A DNA stretch of 22,387 bases. It comes from Mobilitalea sp. GTDB taxonomy: Bacteria; Bacillota_A; Clostridia; Lachnospirales; Lachnospiraceae. The position numbers were made by a program, and so were the translations under genes. The notes beneath the pieces are model-generated. The model saw only the letters and a list, made by a program, of their open reading frames with translations, was not told the DNA's origin and searched no databases. Below are positions 14,620 to 22,387 of the stretch, one piece after another (position 1 is the stretch's first letter; each line of letters opens with the position of its first letter). Where the stretch lies: positions 1 through 22,387 of the forward strand of contig JARKQP010000695.1 in NCBI GenBank assembly GCA_029974875.1, read 5' to 3'.

Positions 14620-17600
14620 TTATATCTGCGCCACATCGATCAGGGTGATATCGCTGTTATCGCTTTCCATGCTGGTCAGTAAAGCCGCTGCCGTATCAAT
14701 TGCTGTGAAGCAGGTAACGCCTGTCTCTATGGAGGTACGGCGGATCAGGAAGCCGTCCCTGGTCTTATCCCTGCCCTGGGTAGGCGTATTAATTACCATA
14801 TCAATCTCATGGCTTAAGATTAAATCAATGATGTTCGGGCTTCCCTGCTCGATCTTATTGATTACTGTAGCCGGTATCCCATTGCTATTCAATGCCTCTG
14901 CAGTCCCCCTGGTGGCAAATATCTGGTATCCAAGGGCAACCAATCTTCTGCCAAGTCCCACTGCTTCCTCTCTGTCTGCCTTATTTACGGTCATAATCAT
15001 CTTCTTATGCTTAGGCAGGTTAATGCCTGCGCCCAGGAAGGCTTTATACAGGGCTTCATGGTAAGTCTTTGCGATGCCGAGGCACTCACCGGTGGATTTC
15101 ATCTCCGGTCCAAGGCTGGTCTCTGCCCCGCGCAGCTTCTCAAAGGAGAAGACCGGCATTTTAATTGCGATATACTGTGATTCCGGCCATAAGCCAGGAG
15201 TATAGCCCAGGGATCTGATGGTAGCCCCGAGGATTACCTTGGTGGCAATATCAACGATCGGTAATGCTGTTACCTTGCTGATATATGGTACAGTACGGCT
15301 GGAGCGGGGATTAACCTCGATTACATATACCTGCTCCTCATATACGATAAACTGTATGTTGATTAATCCGATCACATGCAGGGAGCTTGCCAGCTTTTTG
15401 GTATAGTCTACAATCTGCTCCTTTACCTTTTCGCTGATGCTCTGTGCAGGATATACGGAGATACTGTCACCGGAATGGATTCCTGCCCTCTCAATATGCT
15501 CCATAATACCGGGGATCAGGATATCTTCTCCGTCACAAACCGCGTCCACCTCAGCTTCCATGCCCATCAGATATTTATCCACCAGGATCGGATGCTCCTG
15601 TACGGTCATATTGATGATCTTCATGAATTCTATAATATCCTCGTCATTGATGGCTATCTGCATACCCTGGCCACCAAGTACATAGGAAGGGCGGACCAGC
15701 ACCGGATAGCCGAGCTCACCTGCTACCTTCAGCGCTTCCTCCGTTGTAAATACGGTCTTGCCTGCCGGCCTTGGGATAGCGCACTCCTCCAGGATCTTAT
15801 CAAAGAGCTCCCTGTCCTCCGCTGCGTCCACGTCTGCCGCTGAGGTACCAAGGATCGGAACTCCCATCTTTAACAGTGCCTCCGTTAATTTGATGGCAGT
15901 CTGTCCGCCGAACTGTACTACCGCACCGTCCGGTTTCTCAATATCTACGATACTTTCCACATCCTCGGGAGTGAGGGGCTCAAAATAAAGCTTATCCGCA
16001 ATATCAAAGTCCGTGCTTACGGTCTCCGGATTGTTGTTGACGATAATGGTCTCACAGCCGGCCTTCGACAATGCCCATACGCTGTGTACGGAGCAATAAT
16101 CAAACTCAATACCCTGGCCGATACGGATCGGGCCGGAGCCAAGCACCATAATTTTTTTCCTGCCGGTGGTCTGTTCCACCTCATTATAGCTTCCAAAGGT
16201 TGAATAATAATAAGGTGTTTCTGCATCAAACTCCGCTGCACAGGTGTCAACCATCTTATAGGCCGCTACAATGCCGTTTTCCTTACGCATGGCCTTAACC
16301 TCAGCCTCTGTTTTCCCTGTAAGGCCGGAAATCACGCGGTCCGGGTAGCCAAGCAGCTTCGCCCTTTTAAGCAGTTCCACGGTCAGGGGCTTAGCTTCAA
16401 GCTCCTGCTCCACTTCTACCAGGCTTGCTATCTTATCTATGAACCATAAGTCGATCTGTGTAATGCTGTGGATCCTTTCATAGGTGATCCCCCTGCGGAT
16501 TGCCTCAGCAATTACGAAGATACGTCTGTCATCTACCTTATTTAATTCCTCCACCACCTCCTGCGTGGACATTCCAATATAATTGCCGGTACGCAGGCTG
16601 TTAACATTCTGCTCCAGGGAACGGAGGGCCTTCATTAATGCAGCCTCAAAGTTCGTACTGATTGCCATGACCTCTCCCGTCGCCTTCATCTGTGTGGTCA
16701 GGGAACGCTTTGCTGTTATGAACTTATCGAAGGGTAATCTGGGAATCTTGACTACACAGTAGTCCAGCGTCGGCTCAAAGCTGGCATAGGTCTTCTTTGT
16801 AACCGCATTCTGGATCTCATCCAGGTTATATCCAAGGGCAATCTTTGCAGCAACCTTGGCAATCGGATACCCTGTTGCTTTAGAAGCAAGGGCTGAAGAA
16901 CGGCTGACACGGGGGTTAACCTCAATAACACAATATTCAAAGGTATCCGGGTGCAGCGCATATTGTACATTACACCCTCCGGTAATCCCTAACTCTGTAA
17001 TGATATTCAGTGCTGAGCTCCGAAGCATCTGGTGTTCCCTGTCCCCAAGTGTCTGGGAGGGTGCCACTACGATACTGTCGCCTGTATGTACACCTACCGG
17101 ATCAATATTTTCCATGTTACATACCGTGATGCAGTTGCCTGCGCTGTCACGCATAACCTCATATTCAATCTCCTTCCAGCCCGCAATACAACGCTCAATC
17201 AGGCATTGTCCCACACGGCTGAGACGGAGGCCGCCGGTACAGATCTCCTCCAGCTCCTCCTGGGTCTGGGCGATACCTCCTCCGCTGCCGCCCAGGGTAT
17301 AGGCCGGGCGGACAACCACGGGATAACTGATGGTGTCTGCAAAGGCAACCGCATCCTCCACTGTGGTTACTACGGTACTCGGAGCACAGGGCTCGCCGAT
17401 CTTCTCCATGGTAGTCTTAAATTCGAGGCGGTCTTCCGCTTTCTTAATGGTCAGGGAGGTTGTTCCGATCAATCTTACGTCATTCTCCCCCAGAAAGCCT
17501 GATTCCTCCAGCTCCATGGCAATATTTAAGGCAGCCTGTCCTCCTAAGGTAGGAAGCACGCTGTCCGGCTTTTCCTTTAATATGATCCGTTTCACAAAAT

Positions 17601-17814
17601 CCGGTGTCAAAGGCTCAATATATACAATGTCCGCTATTTCCTTATCCGTCATGATCGTTGCAGGATTGGAGTTAACAAGGATTACCGTAACACCTTCCTC
17701 CTTCAACGAACGGCAGGCCTGGGTTCCTGCGTAGTCAAACTCTGCTGCCTGACCGATTACGATGGGGCCTGAACCGATTACCAGTACTTTTTCTATGTCC
17801 TTTATTCTAGGCAT
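14620..17814 (-). CDS. carB: Carbamoyl-phosphate synthase, large subunit
   Basis: This 1064-aa enzyme makes carbamoyl phosphate from bicarbonate, two ATP and ammonia delivered by CarA, feeding pyrimidine and arginine synthesis. It has the complete CarB layout. The carboxyphosphate half (about 1-400) has GSGPIVIGQAAEFDYAGTQA at the start and the ATP-grasp loop VRPAYTLGGSGGG (168-180). The oligomerisation region follows, and then the carbamoyl-phosphate half begins again with GSGPIRIGQGIEFDYCSVHS and carries VRPSYVLGGQGMQI. The C-terminal MGS-like allosteric domain (about 938-1064) has ATRGTAEAL and INTPTQGRDKTRDGFLIRR. Its ATG shares one base with the carA stop (TAATG), and GGAGG lies inside the end of carA, so the two are translationally coupled. 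Many long ORFs seen on the opposite strand are shadows of this gene. Confidence 0.98.
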   Translation of the reverse strand: MPRIKDIEKVLVIGSGPIVIGQAAEFDYAGTQACRSLKEEGVTVILVNSNPATIMTDKEIADIVYIEPLTPDFVKRIILKEKPDSVLPTLGGQAALNIAMELEESGFLGENDVRLIGTTSLTIKKAEDRLEFKTTMEKIGEPCAPSTVVTTVEDAVAFADTISYPVVVRPAYTLGGSGGGIAQTQEELEEICTGGLRLSRVGQCLIERCIAGWKEIEYEVMRDSAGNCITVCNMENIDPVGVHTGDSIVVAPSQTLGDREHQMLRSSALNIITELGITGGCNVQYALHPDTFEYCVIEVNPRVSRSSALASKATGYPIAKVAAKIALGYNLDEIQNAVTKKTYASFEPTLDYCVVKIPRLPFDKFITAKRSLTTQMKATGEVMAISTNFEAALMKALRSLEQNVNSLRTGNYIGMSTQEVVEELNKVDDRRIFVIAEAIRRGITYERIHSITQIDLWFIDKIASLVEVEQELEAKPLTVELLKRAKLLGYPDRVISGLTGKTEAEVKAMRKENGIVAAYKMVDTCAAEFDAETPYYYSTFGSYNEVEQTTGRKKIMVLGSGPIRIGQGIEFDYCSVHSVWALSKAGCETIIVNNNPETVSTDFDIADKLYFEPLTPEDVESIVDIEKPDGAVVQFGGQTAIKLTEALLKMGVPILGTSAADVDAAEDRELFDKILEECAIPRPAGKTVFTTEEALKVAGELGYPVLVRPSYVLGGQGMQIAINDEDIIEFMKIINMTVQEHPILVDKYLMGMEAEVDAVCDGEDILIPGIMEHIERAGIHSGDSISVYPAQSISEKVKEQIVDYTKKLASSLHVIGLINIQFIVYEEQVYVIEVNPRSSRTVPYISKVTALPIVDIATKVILGATIRSLGYTPGLWPESQYIAIKMPVFSFEKLRGAETSLGPEMKSTGECLGIAKTYHEALYKAFLGAGINLPKHKKMIMTVNKADREEAVGLGRRLVALGYQIFATRGTAEALNSNGIPATVINKIEQGSPNIIDLILSHEIDMVINTPTQGRDKTRDGFLIRRTSIETGVTCFTAIDTAAALLTSMESDNSDITLIDVAQI

Positions 17815-18896
17815 TATCTTTGCACCTCCATCATATTCATAAAATTATCAAAAAGGAATTCACTGTCCAAAGGTCCCGCCCAGGCTTCCGGATGGAACTG
17901 CACTGAGAATACGTTCTTACCAAGATAATGCAAGCCTTCTACTGTCCTGTCATTTACATTAATAAAGCTTACTTCTGCCAGCTCCGGCGGGATGCTTTCC
18001 TCCTTAACCATATATCCATGGTTCTGGGTGGAGATGTAAACCCTTCCTGTTTTTAAGTCCTTTACCGGGTGGTTGGCTCCACGGTGGCCGTATTTCATCT
18101 TCTGTGTATCCCCGCCGTTTGCCAGGGCCAGGAGCTGGTGTCCCAGACAGATCGCAAAAATTGGAACCGTACTGTCAAACAGCTTTTTAACCTGTGCGAT
18201 GATCTCCCCACATTCCTTTGGATCCCCGGGGCCGTTCGACAGCATGATACCGTCAGGATTACTTTTTAATACCTCTTCCGCCTTCGTAAAGCCAGGATAA
18301 ATGGTTACCTCACAGCCCCTCCTTGCCAGGCATCCGGCGATATTATTCTTTAAGCCATAATCCATCAGGGCCACCTTATATTTTGTCTCACCCACTGCGG
18401 GTCTTACTTCGATTTCTTTTCTCGTTGTTTTTGCAATAACCTTAGCCACTGTATATTCCCGGATCTTTGTGAGAACCTCTTCCAGCTTATAATCCGCATC
18501 CGTCGTAACCATCCCATTCATGGTTCCCTTGTTCCTAAGAATCTTTACCAGGGCTCTTGTATCAATCCCCGAGATACCCGGCACACCGTTTCTCTCCAGG
18601 AAGCTTTGGATGCTTTCCTGATTGCGGAAGTTGCTCGGTATTCTTGACAATTCCCTTACGATAAATGCATCTGCCCAGGGTCTGGATGATTCCATGTCCT
18701 CGTAGCAAACCCCGTAATTACCGATCAGAGGGTAGGTCATTACCACACTTTGCCCCGCATAAGAAGGATCGGTAAGTACTTCGAGGTAACCAGTCATGCC
18801 GGTATTAAATACGATTTCACTGATGACCTCCTTCTGTGCCCCGATGCTTTCGCCTGTAAAGACGTTACCATCCTCAAGAATTAAGAACGCTTTCAT
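17814..18896 (-). CDS. carA: Carbamoyl-phosphate synthase, small (glutamine amidotransferase) subunit
   Basis: This 360-aa protein hydrolyses glutamine and channels ammonia to CarB. The N-terminal CPSase small-chain domain (about 1-150) begins KAFLILEDGNVFTGESIG and contains FNTGMTGYLEVLTDPSYAGQ. The class I glutamine amidotransferase domain (about 173-358) has LSNGPGDP (219-226), nucleophile Cys250 in FAICLGHQ, and His335/Glu337 in VQFHPEA. The next residues (WAGPLDS) differ from the more usual SPGPHD but keep the catalytic pair. I chose the ATG at 18896 because GGAGG lies 6 nt upstream and the protein then starts as in the family; the in-frame ATG at 18929 would add 11 residues without a supporting site. 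The length is normal. No other pyr or arg gene is in the window, so the pathway bias is not visible. Confidence 0.97.
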   Translation of the reverse strand: MKAFLILEDGNVFTGESIGAQKEVISEIVFNTGMTGYLEVLTDPSYAGQSVVMTYPLIGNYGVCYEDMESSRPWADAFIVRELSRIPSNFRNQESIQSFLERNGVPGISGIDTRALVKILRNKGTMNGMVTTDADYKLEEVLTKIREYTVAKVIAKTTRKEIEVRPAVGETKYKVALMDYGLKNNIAGCLARRGCEVTIYPGFTKAEEVLKSNPDGIMLSNGPGDPKECGEIIAQVKKLFDSTVPIFAICLGHQLLALANGGDTQKMKYGHRGANHPVKDLKTGRVYISTQNHGYMVKEESIPPELAEVSFINVNDRTVEGLHYLGKNVFSVQFHPEAWAGPLDSEFLFDNFMNMMEVQR

Positions 18897-18940
18897 CAAA
18901 TCCTCCATTCTGCCGCTACATTTGTTCACGGCTTGTGACC

Positions 18941-18970
18941 AGGGTCTGCCTGAAATCTATCAGGTACCCC
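18941..18970 (-). promoter_or_regulatory. Hairpin in the carA leader, near the ribosome binding site
   Basis: On the minus strand GGGT, then CCTGA (18964-18960), a TAGATT loop and TCAGG (18953-18949), closing with ACCC. It lies about 40 nt upstream of the carA start, downstream of the terminator-like hairpin, and could be part of an alternative folding switch. Confidence 0.35.
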
Positions 18971-18980
18971 CATATTTTTG

Positions 18981-19017
18981 CAAAAAAAAAGAATACTGCC
19001 AGCCATTACTGGGGATA
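18981..19017 (-). terminator. Terminator-like hairpin in the carAB leader (possible attenuator)
   Basis: On the minus strand CCAG (19012-19009), loop TAATGG and CTGG (19002-18999) form a short stem that continues past two mismatches with A-T and G-T pairs. TTC and then nine T follow (18990-18982). It lies inside the leader between the predicted promoter (19058-19086) and carA, so it would stop carAB transcription early unless antagonised. No PyrR-type binding sequence or T-box was recognised. Confidence 0.5.
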
Positions 19018-19057
19018 TACGTCACTGTACACCAACTAATTCTTTTCTTTCAACACG

Positions 19058-19086
19058 ATTATATTTATTAGTATTACTTGCATAAA
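19058..19086 (-). promoter_or_regulatory. Predicted carAB promoter
   Basis: On the minus strand TATAAT (19063-19058) with a weak -35 TTTATG (19086-19081) at 17 nt. The leader to carA would be about 155 nt. A CATAAAAAT/ATTTTTATG inverted repeat (19081-19113) overlaps the -35 and may be an operator or simply A+T-rich chance. Confidence 0.4.
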
Positions 19087-19175
19087 AATTCATTTTTCTT
19101 ATGCATTTTTATGATTGTAACACATGGTTTTCCAAAATACAAGAGGTTTCTCAAAATTATTTTTTGATTTGCTAT

Positions 19176-19205
19176 AAATAAAGAAACATTTCGTTCACAT
19201 ACAAT
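19176..19205 (+). promoter_or_regulatory. Candidate sigma-E-type (sporulation) promoter before the SleC-like pair
   Basis: CATACAAT (19198-19205) matches the -10 consensus of the mother-cell factor sigma-E. Fifteen nt upstream, AAATAAA (19176-19182) is a partial match to its -35. Start would fall about 40 nt before the first SleC-like gene. No comparable sigma-A promoter was seen at this spot. The assignment rests on the consensus match and on the gene's presumed sporulation role. Confidence 0.45.
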
Positions 19206-19253
19206 GAAAGGATAACATAAGTTAATAATAGAATATTTTAATGAGGTTATTCC

Positions 19254-20561
19254 ATGGATCATATTAATTCAATTGGAAATAATTCTGAAGCCGAAAACCG
19301 GGTTCGAGTATATCCTGCGCAAATGGAAACCCAGTCCCTTGGGCGGCTGCAGGTCCGTTGCACAGCCCCGGGTGAAGTCCCCATTGAGAATGCGACCATA
19401 TCCATCTCCCTTCCCAGCGATCCAAGCGTCACCTATGAGCAGCTCAGGACAGACGAATCCGGCCTGACACCGGAGGTTGAGCTTGCCGCCCCGCCCTTTG
19501 ACTACAGCCAAGCCCCTTCCATGCAGCAGCCTTACTCAGAATATAATCTCACCATAGAAGCGGACGGCTATGACGGGGCCGTTGTTTCCGGAGTCCAAAT
19601 CCTTCCTGATGCCCCCGCACAGCAGAATATCGCCCTCCTGCCCCAACCGGAAGGCGGTGGAAGGGAACGGGGTGAGCTTTTTGTCATTGGTCCCCATACC
19701 TTATATGGTGACTATCCTCCAAAAATTCCGGAGGATGAGATTAAACCACCGTCGGAAACCGGAGAAATTGTCTTATCCCGTGTTGTCATTCCTGAATATG
19801 TAATCGTTCATGATGGCCCCCCGACGGATTCTTCCGCCGCAAACTACTGGGTGCTTTTCACGGATTACATTAAAAATGTGGCTTCCAGTGAAATCTATGC
19901 AACCTGGCCGGAACAGACTATTTATGCAAATGTTTATGCCATACTCTCCTTTACCCTGAACCGGGTTTATACGGAATGGTACCGCAACCAGGGCTATGAC
20001 TTTACCATTACCTCCTCGACAGCCTATGACCACAAGTGGATCCGCGGGCGTAATATTTTTGCTAATATTGGTGTAATTGTTGACTCTATTTTTGTAAACT
20101 ACTTATCCTTTCCAAACGTGGTGCAGCCTATCCTGACCCAGTATTGCGACGGCTACAGGGTCCAGTGCCCGAACTGGATGACCCAATGGGGCTCTAAGAA
20201 CCTGGGGGACCAGGGCTATACCGCCATCCAAATCCTCCGTAACTTTTATGGCAGGGAAATGTATATTAATACGGCAGTCCAGGTTTCAGGAGTTCCAAGA
20301 TCCTGGCCCGGCTATAATTTAAACATCGGGGCTACAGGGGATAATGTACGGACGATCCAGACACAATTAAACCGTATTGCACAGGTATATACCGCCATTC
20401 CCACTGTTGCCGTGGACGGTATCTATGGTCTGGAGACTGCTGCTGCCGTCAGGGCTTTCCAGCGGATATTCGACCTGCCTGTAACAGGGATCGTAGATTT
20501 GGCTACCTGGTATAAGATATCCCAGCTTTATGTTGCCGTTACACGTATCGCAGAATTGTAG
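19254..20561 (+). CDS. SleC-like spore cortex-lytic/peptidoglycan-binding protein, copy 1
   Basis: This 435-aa protein has the domain order of clostridial SleC-type germination enzymes. The N-terminal beta-rich region (about 28-130, carboxypeptidase-regulatory/prepeptide-like) starts YPAQMETQSLGRLQVR. A linker with PHTLYGDYPPKIPEDEI leads to a SpoIID/LytB-like lytic transglycosylase region (about 175-335), and a C-terminal PG_binding_1 domain (about 358-424) has GDNVRTIQTQLNRIA and DGIYGLETAAAVRAFQ. Glu213 in NVASSEIYATWP aligns by pattern with the catalytic Glu of SpoIID. His260, Cys298 and Cys305 are kept in both copies. There is no signal peptide, as expected for a protein made in the mother cell and packed into the spore. 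GAGG lies 7 nt before ATG 19254. A second copy follows after 25 nt. Confidence 0.85.
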   Translation: MDHINSIGNNSEAENRVRVYPAQMETQSLGRLQVRCTAPGEVPIENATISISLPSDPSVTYEQLRTDESGLTPEVELAAPPFDYSQAPSMQQPYSEYNLTIEADGYDGAVVSGVQILPDAPAQQNIALLPQPEGGGRERGELFVIGPHTLYGDYPPKIPEDEIKPPSETGEIVLSRVVIPEYVIVHDGPPTDSSAANYWVLFTDYIKNVASSEIYATWPEQTIYANVYAILSFTLNRVYTEWYRNQGYDFTITSSTAYDHKWIRGRNIFANIGVIVDSIFVNYLSFPNVVQPILTQYCDGYRVQCPNWMTQWGSKNLGDQGYTAIQILRNFYGREMYINTAVQVSGVPRSWPGYNLNIGATGDNVRTIQTQLNRIAQVYTAIPTVAVDGIYGLETAAAVRAFQRIFDLPVTGIVDLATWYKISQLYVAVTRIAEL

Positions 20562-20586
20562 AATATAGAAAATGAGGTAATACGCC

Positions 20587-21876
20587 ATGAGGATTCCATA
20601 TAAACATTTCCCGTTAAACAGCCCCATACGGCTCTATCCTGCGCAAATGGAAACCCAGTCCTTAGGCAGGCTGAAGGTAAGGCTTACCACCGCAGGGATG
20701 GCGCCGGTTGCAAATGCAACCGTTACCGTCAGCTCCCCCTCAGCGCCGGAGGCTGTCATGGAGCAGCTGACAACAAATGAAGCCGGTATTACAGAAGAGA
20801 TAGAGCTTGTTGCCCCTTCACTGGATTACAGCCAGGAGCCGACTGCCCAGCAGCCATATTCCGAGTATATGATCCAGGTAAATGCGGCCAATTACCTGCC
20901 TGTCACCGTTCAGAATGTGGAGATATTCCCGGATACCACTGCCATCCAGGAAGCCGCCTTAGAGTCTGTGAAGCCGGATGCGCAAGGCTCCCTCTTCGTA
21001 ATCCCTCCCCATACCTTATACGGGGATTATCCTCCTAAAATCGCGGAGGCTGAGGTCAAGGATACCTCGGAATCCGGTGAAATAGTACTTAACCAGGTGG
21101 TCATCCCCGAATTTGTCATTGTCCACGACGGCCCCCCTACGGATACGTCCGCAACAAACCATTATATCCGTTTCCGGGACTACATTAAAAATGTGGCCTC
21201 CAGCGAAATCTACGCAACCTGGCCGGACTCAACAATTACCGCCAATGTGCTGGCTATCCTGTCCTTTACCTTGAACCGGGTATTTACGGAATGGTACCGC
21301 AACCAGGGCTTTAATTTTACGATCACCTCCTCTACCGCCTTCGACCACAAATGGATTCCGGGGCGGAACATCTATGATAACATAGGCCTGATCGTGGATC
21401 AGATTTTTACGAATTATCTGTCACGGCCCAATGTAAAACAGCCCATCCTGACCCAGTACTGTGATGGAAACAAGGTCCAGTGCCCGAACTGGATGACCCA
21501 ATGGGGCTCCAAAAACCTTGGTGACCAGGGGCGGACTCCGATTGAGATCCTGCGCCATTTTTATGGCAGCTCCATCTTTATTAATTCTGCGACGGAGGTA
21601 TCCGGCGTTCCTGTCTCCTGGCCCGGGTCTAATTTGACCATCGGTTCCTCCGGCCAGAATGTACGGATGATACAGGAGCAGTTAAACCGTATCTCTGATA
21701 CCTATACCGCCATACCGAAGGTTGCCGTTAATGGGCAATATAACCAACAGACTGCTGATGCCGTGGAGGCCTTCCAGCGTACCTTTGACCTACCGGCTAA
21801 TGGGATTGTGGATTTGGCTACCTGGTATAAGATTTCTGCGATTTATGTCGCTGTATCCAGGATTGCGGAGGGGTGA
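20587..21876 (+). CDS. SleC-like spore cortex-lytic/peptidoglycan-binding protein, copy 2
   Basis: This is a tandem paralogue of the preceding gene (429 aa) with the same domain order: N-terminal beta-rich region (about 23-125), SpoIID-like region with candidate catalytic Glu207 in NVASSEIYATWP, conserved His254/Cys292/Cys299, and a C-terminal PG_binding_1 domain (about 352-418). Long blocks are identical in protein sequence, for example QCPNWMTQWGSKNLGDQG, while the N-terminal 15 residues and the linker differ. Its GAGG lies 9 nt before the ATG, and the short leader resembles the one before copy 1, so the duplication included the ribosome binding site. It has no own promoter in the 25-nt spacer and is probably co-transcribed with copy 1. 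It ends with TGA. Confidence 0.85.
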   Translation: MRIPYKHFPLNSPIRLYPAQMETQSLGRLKVRLTTAGMAPVANATVTVSSPSAPEAVMEQLTTNEAGITEEIELVAPSLDYSQEPTAQQPYSEYMIQVNAANYLPVTVQNVEIFPDTTAIQEAALESVKPDAQGSLFVIPPHTLYGDYPPKIAEAEVKDTSESGEIVLNQVVIPEFVIVHDGPPTDTSATNHYIRFRDYIKNVASSEIYATWPDSTITANVLAILSFTLNRVFTEWYRNQGFNFTITSSTAFDHKWIPGRNIYDNIGLIVDQIFTNYLSRPNVKQPILTQYCDGNKVQCPNWMTQWGSKNLGDQGRTPIEILRHFYGSSIFINSATEVSGVPVSWPGSNLTIGSSGQNVRMIQEQLNRISDTYTAIPKVAVNGQYNQQTADAVEAFQRTFDLPANGIVDLATWYKISAIYVAVSRIAEG

Positions 21877-21930
21877 TGTGGTTTTAAATTTAGGGTAGCT
21901 ATTTCTGTTAAAAATCAGCTCACATTAAAA

Positions 21931-22034
21931 TAAGAGGGTGCTGCAAAAAGAAAATTCCATACCATATATTGCAGGATTATCCTATTATATCTGCAATATA
22001 TGGTATGTTTTTTTCATTCTGCAACACCCTCTTA
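21931..22034. repeat. 104-bp nested palindrome between convergent genes (terminator or MITE-like element)
   Basis: Outer arms TAAGAGGGTGCTGCA (21931-21945) and TGCAACACCCTCTTA (22020-22034) pair with one mismatch. Inner arms CATACCATATATTGCAG (21958-21974) and CTGCAATATATGGTATG (21991-22007) pair perfectly over 17 bp. The 12-nt segments between them pair only in part; the right one is T-rich (22008-22014). It lies 54 nt after copy 2 and 5 nt before the end of the deacetylase gene. It can act as a bidirectional terminator; its size and GGGTGYTGCA ends also resemble a small palindromic mobile element. Confidence 0.7.
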
Positions 22035-22039
22035 TTGCT

Positions 22040-22387
22040 TTACCAAGGGAATTGATAAGGTTCCCGGTTTTCCAGGGTGTCAAATTCATAGCCCATATCC
22101 CGGAGCATTTTTATGATGTCGGGAAGAAGCCTTACCATTAGATCATTGGCGCCGGAGTCGTGCAGGAGTATGATGGGCTGGTTCTGGCGCTTGATGTCCT
22201 TTTTAATGTTGCTCAGGATTGTGTAGGCTGAGGGTTTTCCGTTAGAATCCTTGGAATCTACGGTCCAGTCATAGCAGGTAAAGCCTCTGCGCTCCATTTC
22301 TTGGATGAGGGAATCTTTGATGTTTTTGCTGTAGCGGTTATTGCTTCCCCAGGGAAAGCGGTAAATATTTACCCTCTTGCCTGTAAC
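22040..22387 (-). CDS. Polysaccharide deacetylase (NodB domain), C-terminal part; 5' end outside window
   Basis: The minus-strand frame is open from the window edge to TAA at 22040 (115 codons seen). The visible part holds the later NodB motifs: RFPWG (motif 3), a Tyr-Asp-Trp-Thr-Val-Asp stretch (motif 4) and IILLHDS with the catalytic-site His (motif 5), followed by LLPDIIKMLRDMGYEFDTL, a typical C-terminal helix and strand. Such enzymes remove N- or O-acetyl groups from cell-wall glycans, including peptidoglycan and spore cortex precursors (PdaA type). The metal-binding Asp/His/His motifs lie outside the window, so the exact class is open. The ATG at 22297 is internal and not the real start. 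It is convergent with the SleC-like pair. Confidence 0.9.
   Translation of the reverse strand, partial: VTGKRVNIYRFPWGSNNRYSKNIKDSLIQEMERRGFTCYDWTVDSKDSNGKPSAYTILSNIKKDIKRQNQPIILLHDSGANDLMVRLLPDIIKMLRDMGYEFDTLENREPYQFPW

Noticed and set aside
14471..17734. Several ORFs of 60-200 codons on the plus strand opposite carB
   Set aside because: They are shadows of a long conserved gene, with Cys/Ser/Arg-rich translations that resemble no family and no ribosome binding sites.
18897..18929. ATG at 18929 as start of carA
   Set aside because: The family N-terminus begins at KAFLILEDG and GGAGG is placed for the ATG at 18896.
18930..19063. PyrR binding site, T-box or arginine-type leader peptide before carA
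   Set aside because: None of the conserved sequences could be recognised; only a terminator-like hairpin and a second hairpin are supported.
1..22387. CRISPR array, tRNA, rRNA, transposase, toxin-antitoxin or phage genes
   Set aside because: No regularly spaced repeats, cloverleaf sequences or recognisable proteins of these kinds were found on either strand.

Overview
The window looks like a chromosomal segment of a low-GC, spore-forming clostridial Firmicute, most likely of the Lachnospiraceae type. The evidence is AGGAGG-type ribosome binding sites, A+T-rich spacers, a clostridial 6S RNA, two SleC-like spore cortex-lytic protein genes and a membrane-anchored AraC-type regulator. Assignment to a genus is not possible from sequence reading alone.

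Left part (1-9570): a minus-strand operon encodes a family-5 solute-binding lipoprotein, two DppB/DppC-type permeases and a DppD-type ATPase that runs off the left edge. Divergent from it is a two-TM sensor/AraC regulator, which probably controls the transporter. The shared spacer carries two good promoters and two copies of a candidate operator. After a terminator hairpin come a lactonase-family beta-propeller and a galactose-mutarotase-like protein, which suggests that the imported or processed compound is a carbohydrate or sugar acid (inference).

Middle part (9570-14620): a 40-codon ORF of unknown standing; a 6S RNA gene on the minus strand with a near-consensus promoter and its own terminator; a two-component system (OmpR-type regulator and HAMP histidine kinase) with a structured 5' leader; a divergent secreted protein with Ig-like (Big_2) domains; and a glyoxalase/VOC gene broken by one in-frame TAG. 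A perfect 24-bp inverted repeat lies between that gene and carB.

Right part (14620-22387): carAB (carbamoyl-phosphate synthase) on the minus strand, with a leader holding a terminator-like hairpin and therefore possibly attenuated. Divergent from it, two tandem paralogous SleC-like genes follow a sequence resembling a sigma-E promoter. A 104-bp nested palindrome and the C-terminal part of a polysaccharide deacetylase gene end the window.

I found no CRISPR array, tRNA, rRNA, transposase or phage genes. No clearly new multi-gene system is evident. The most notable items are the tandem cortex-lytic paralogues, the palindromic elements, the interrupted VOC gene, the 6S RNA locus and the repeated motifs in the regulatory spacers.
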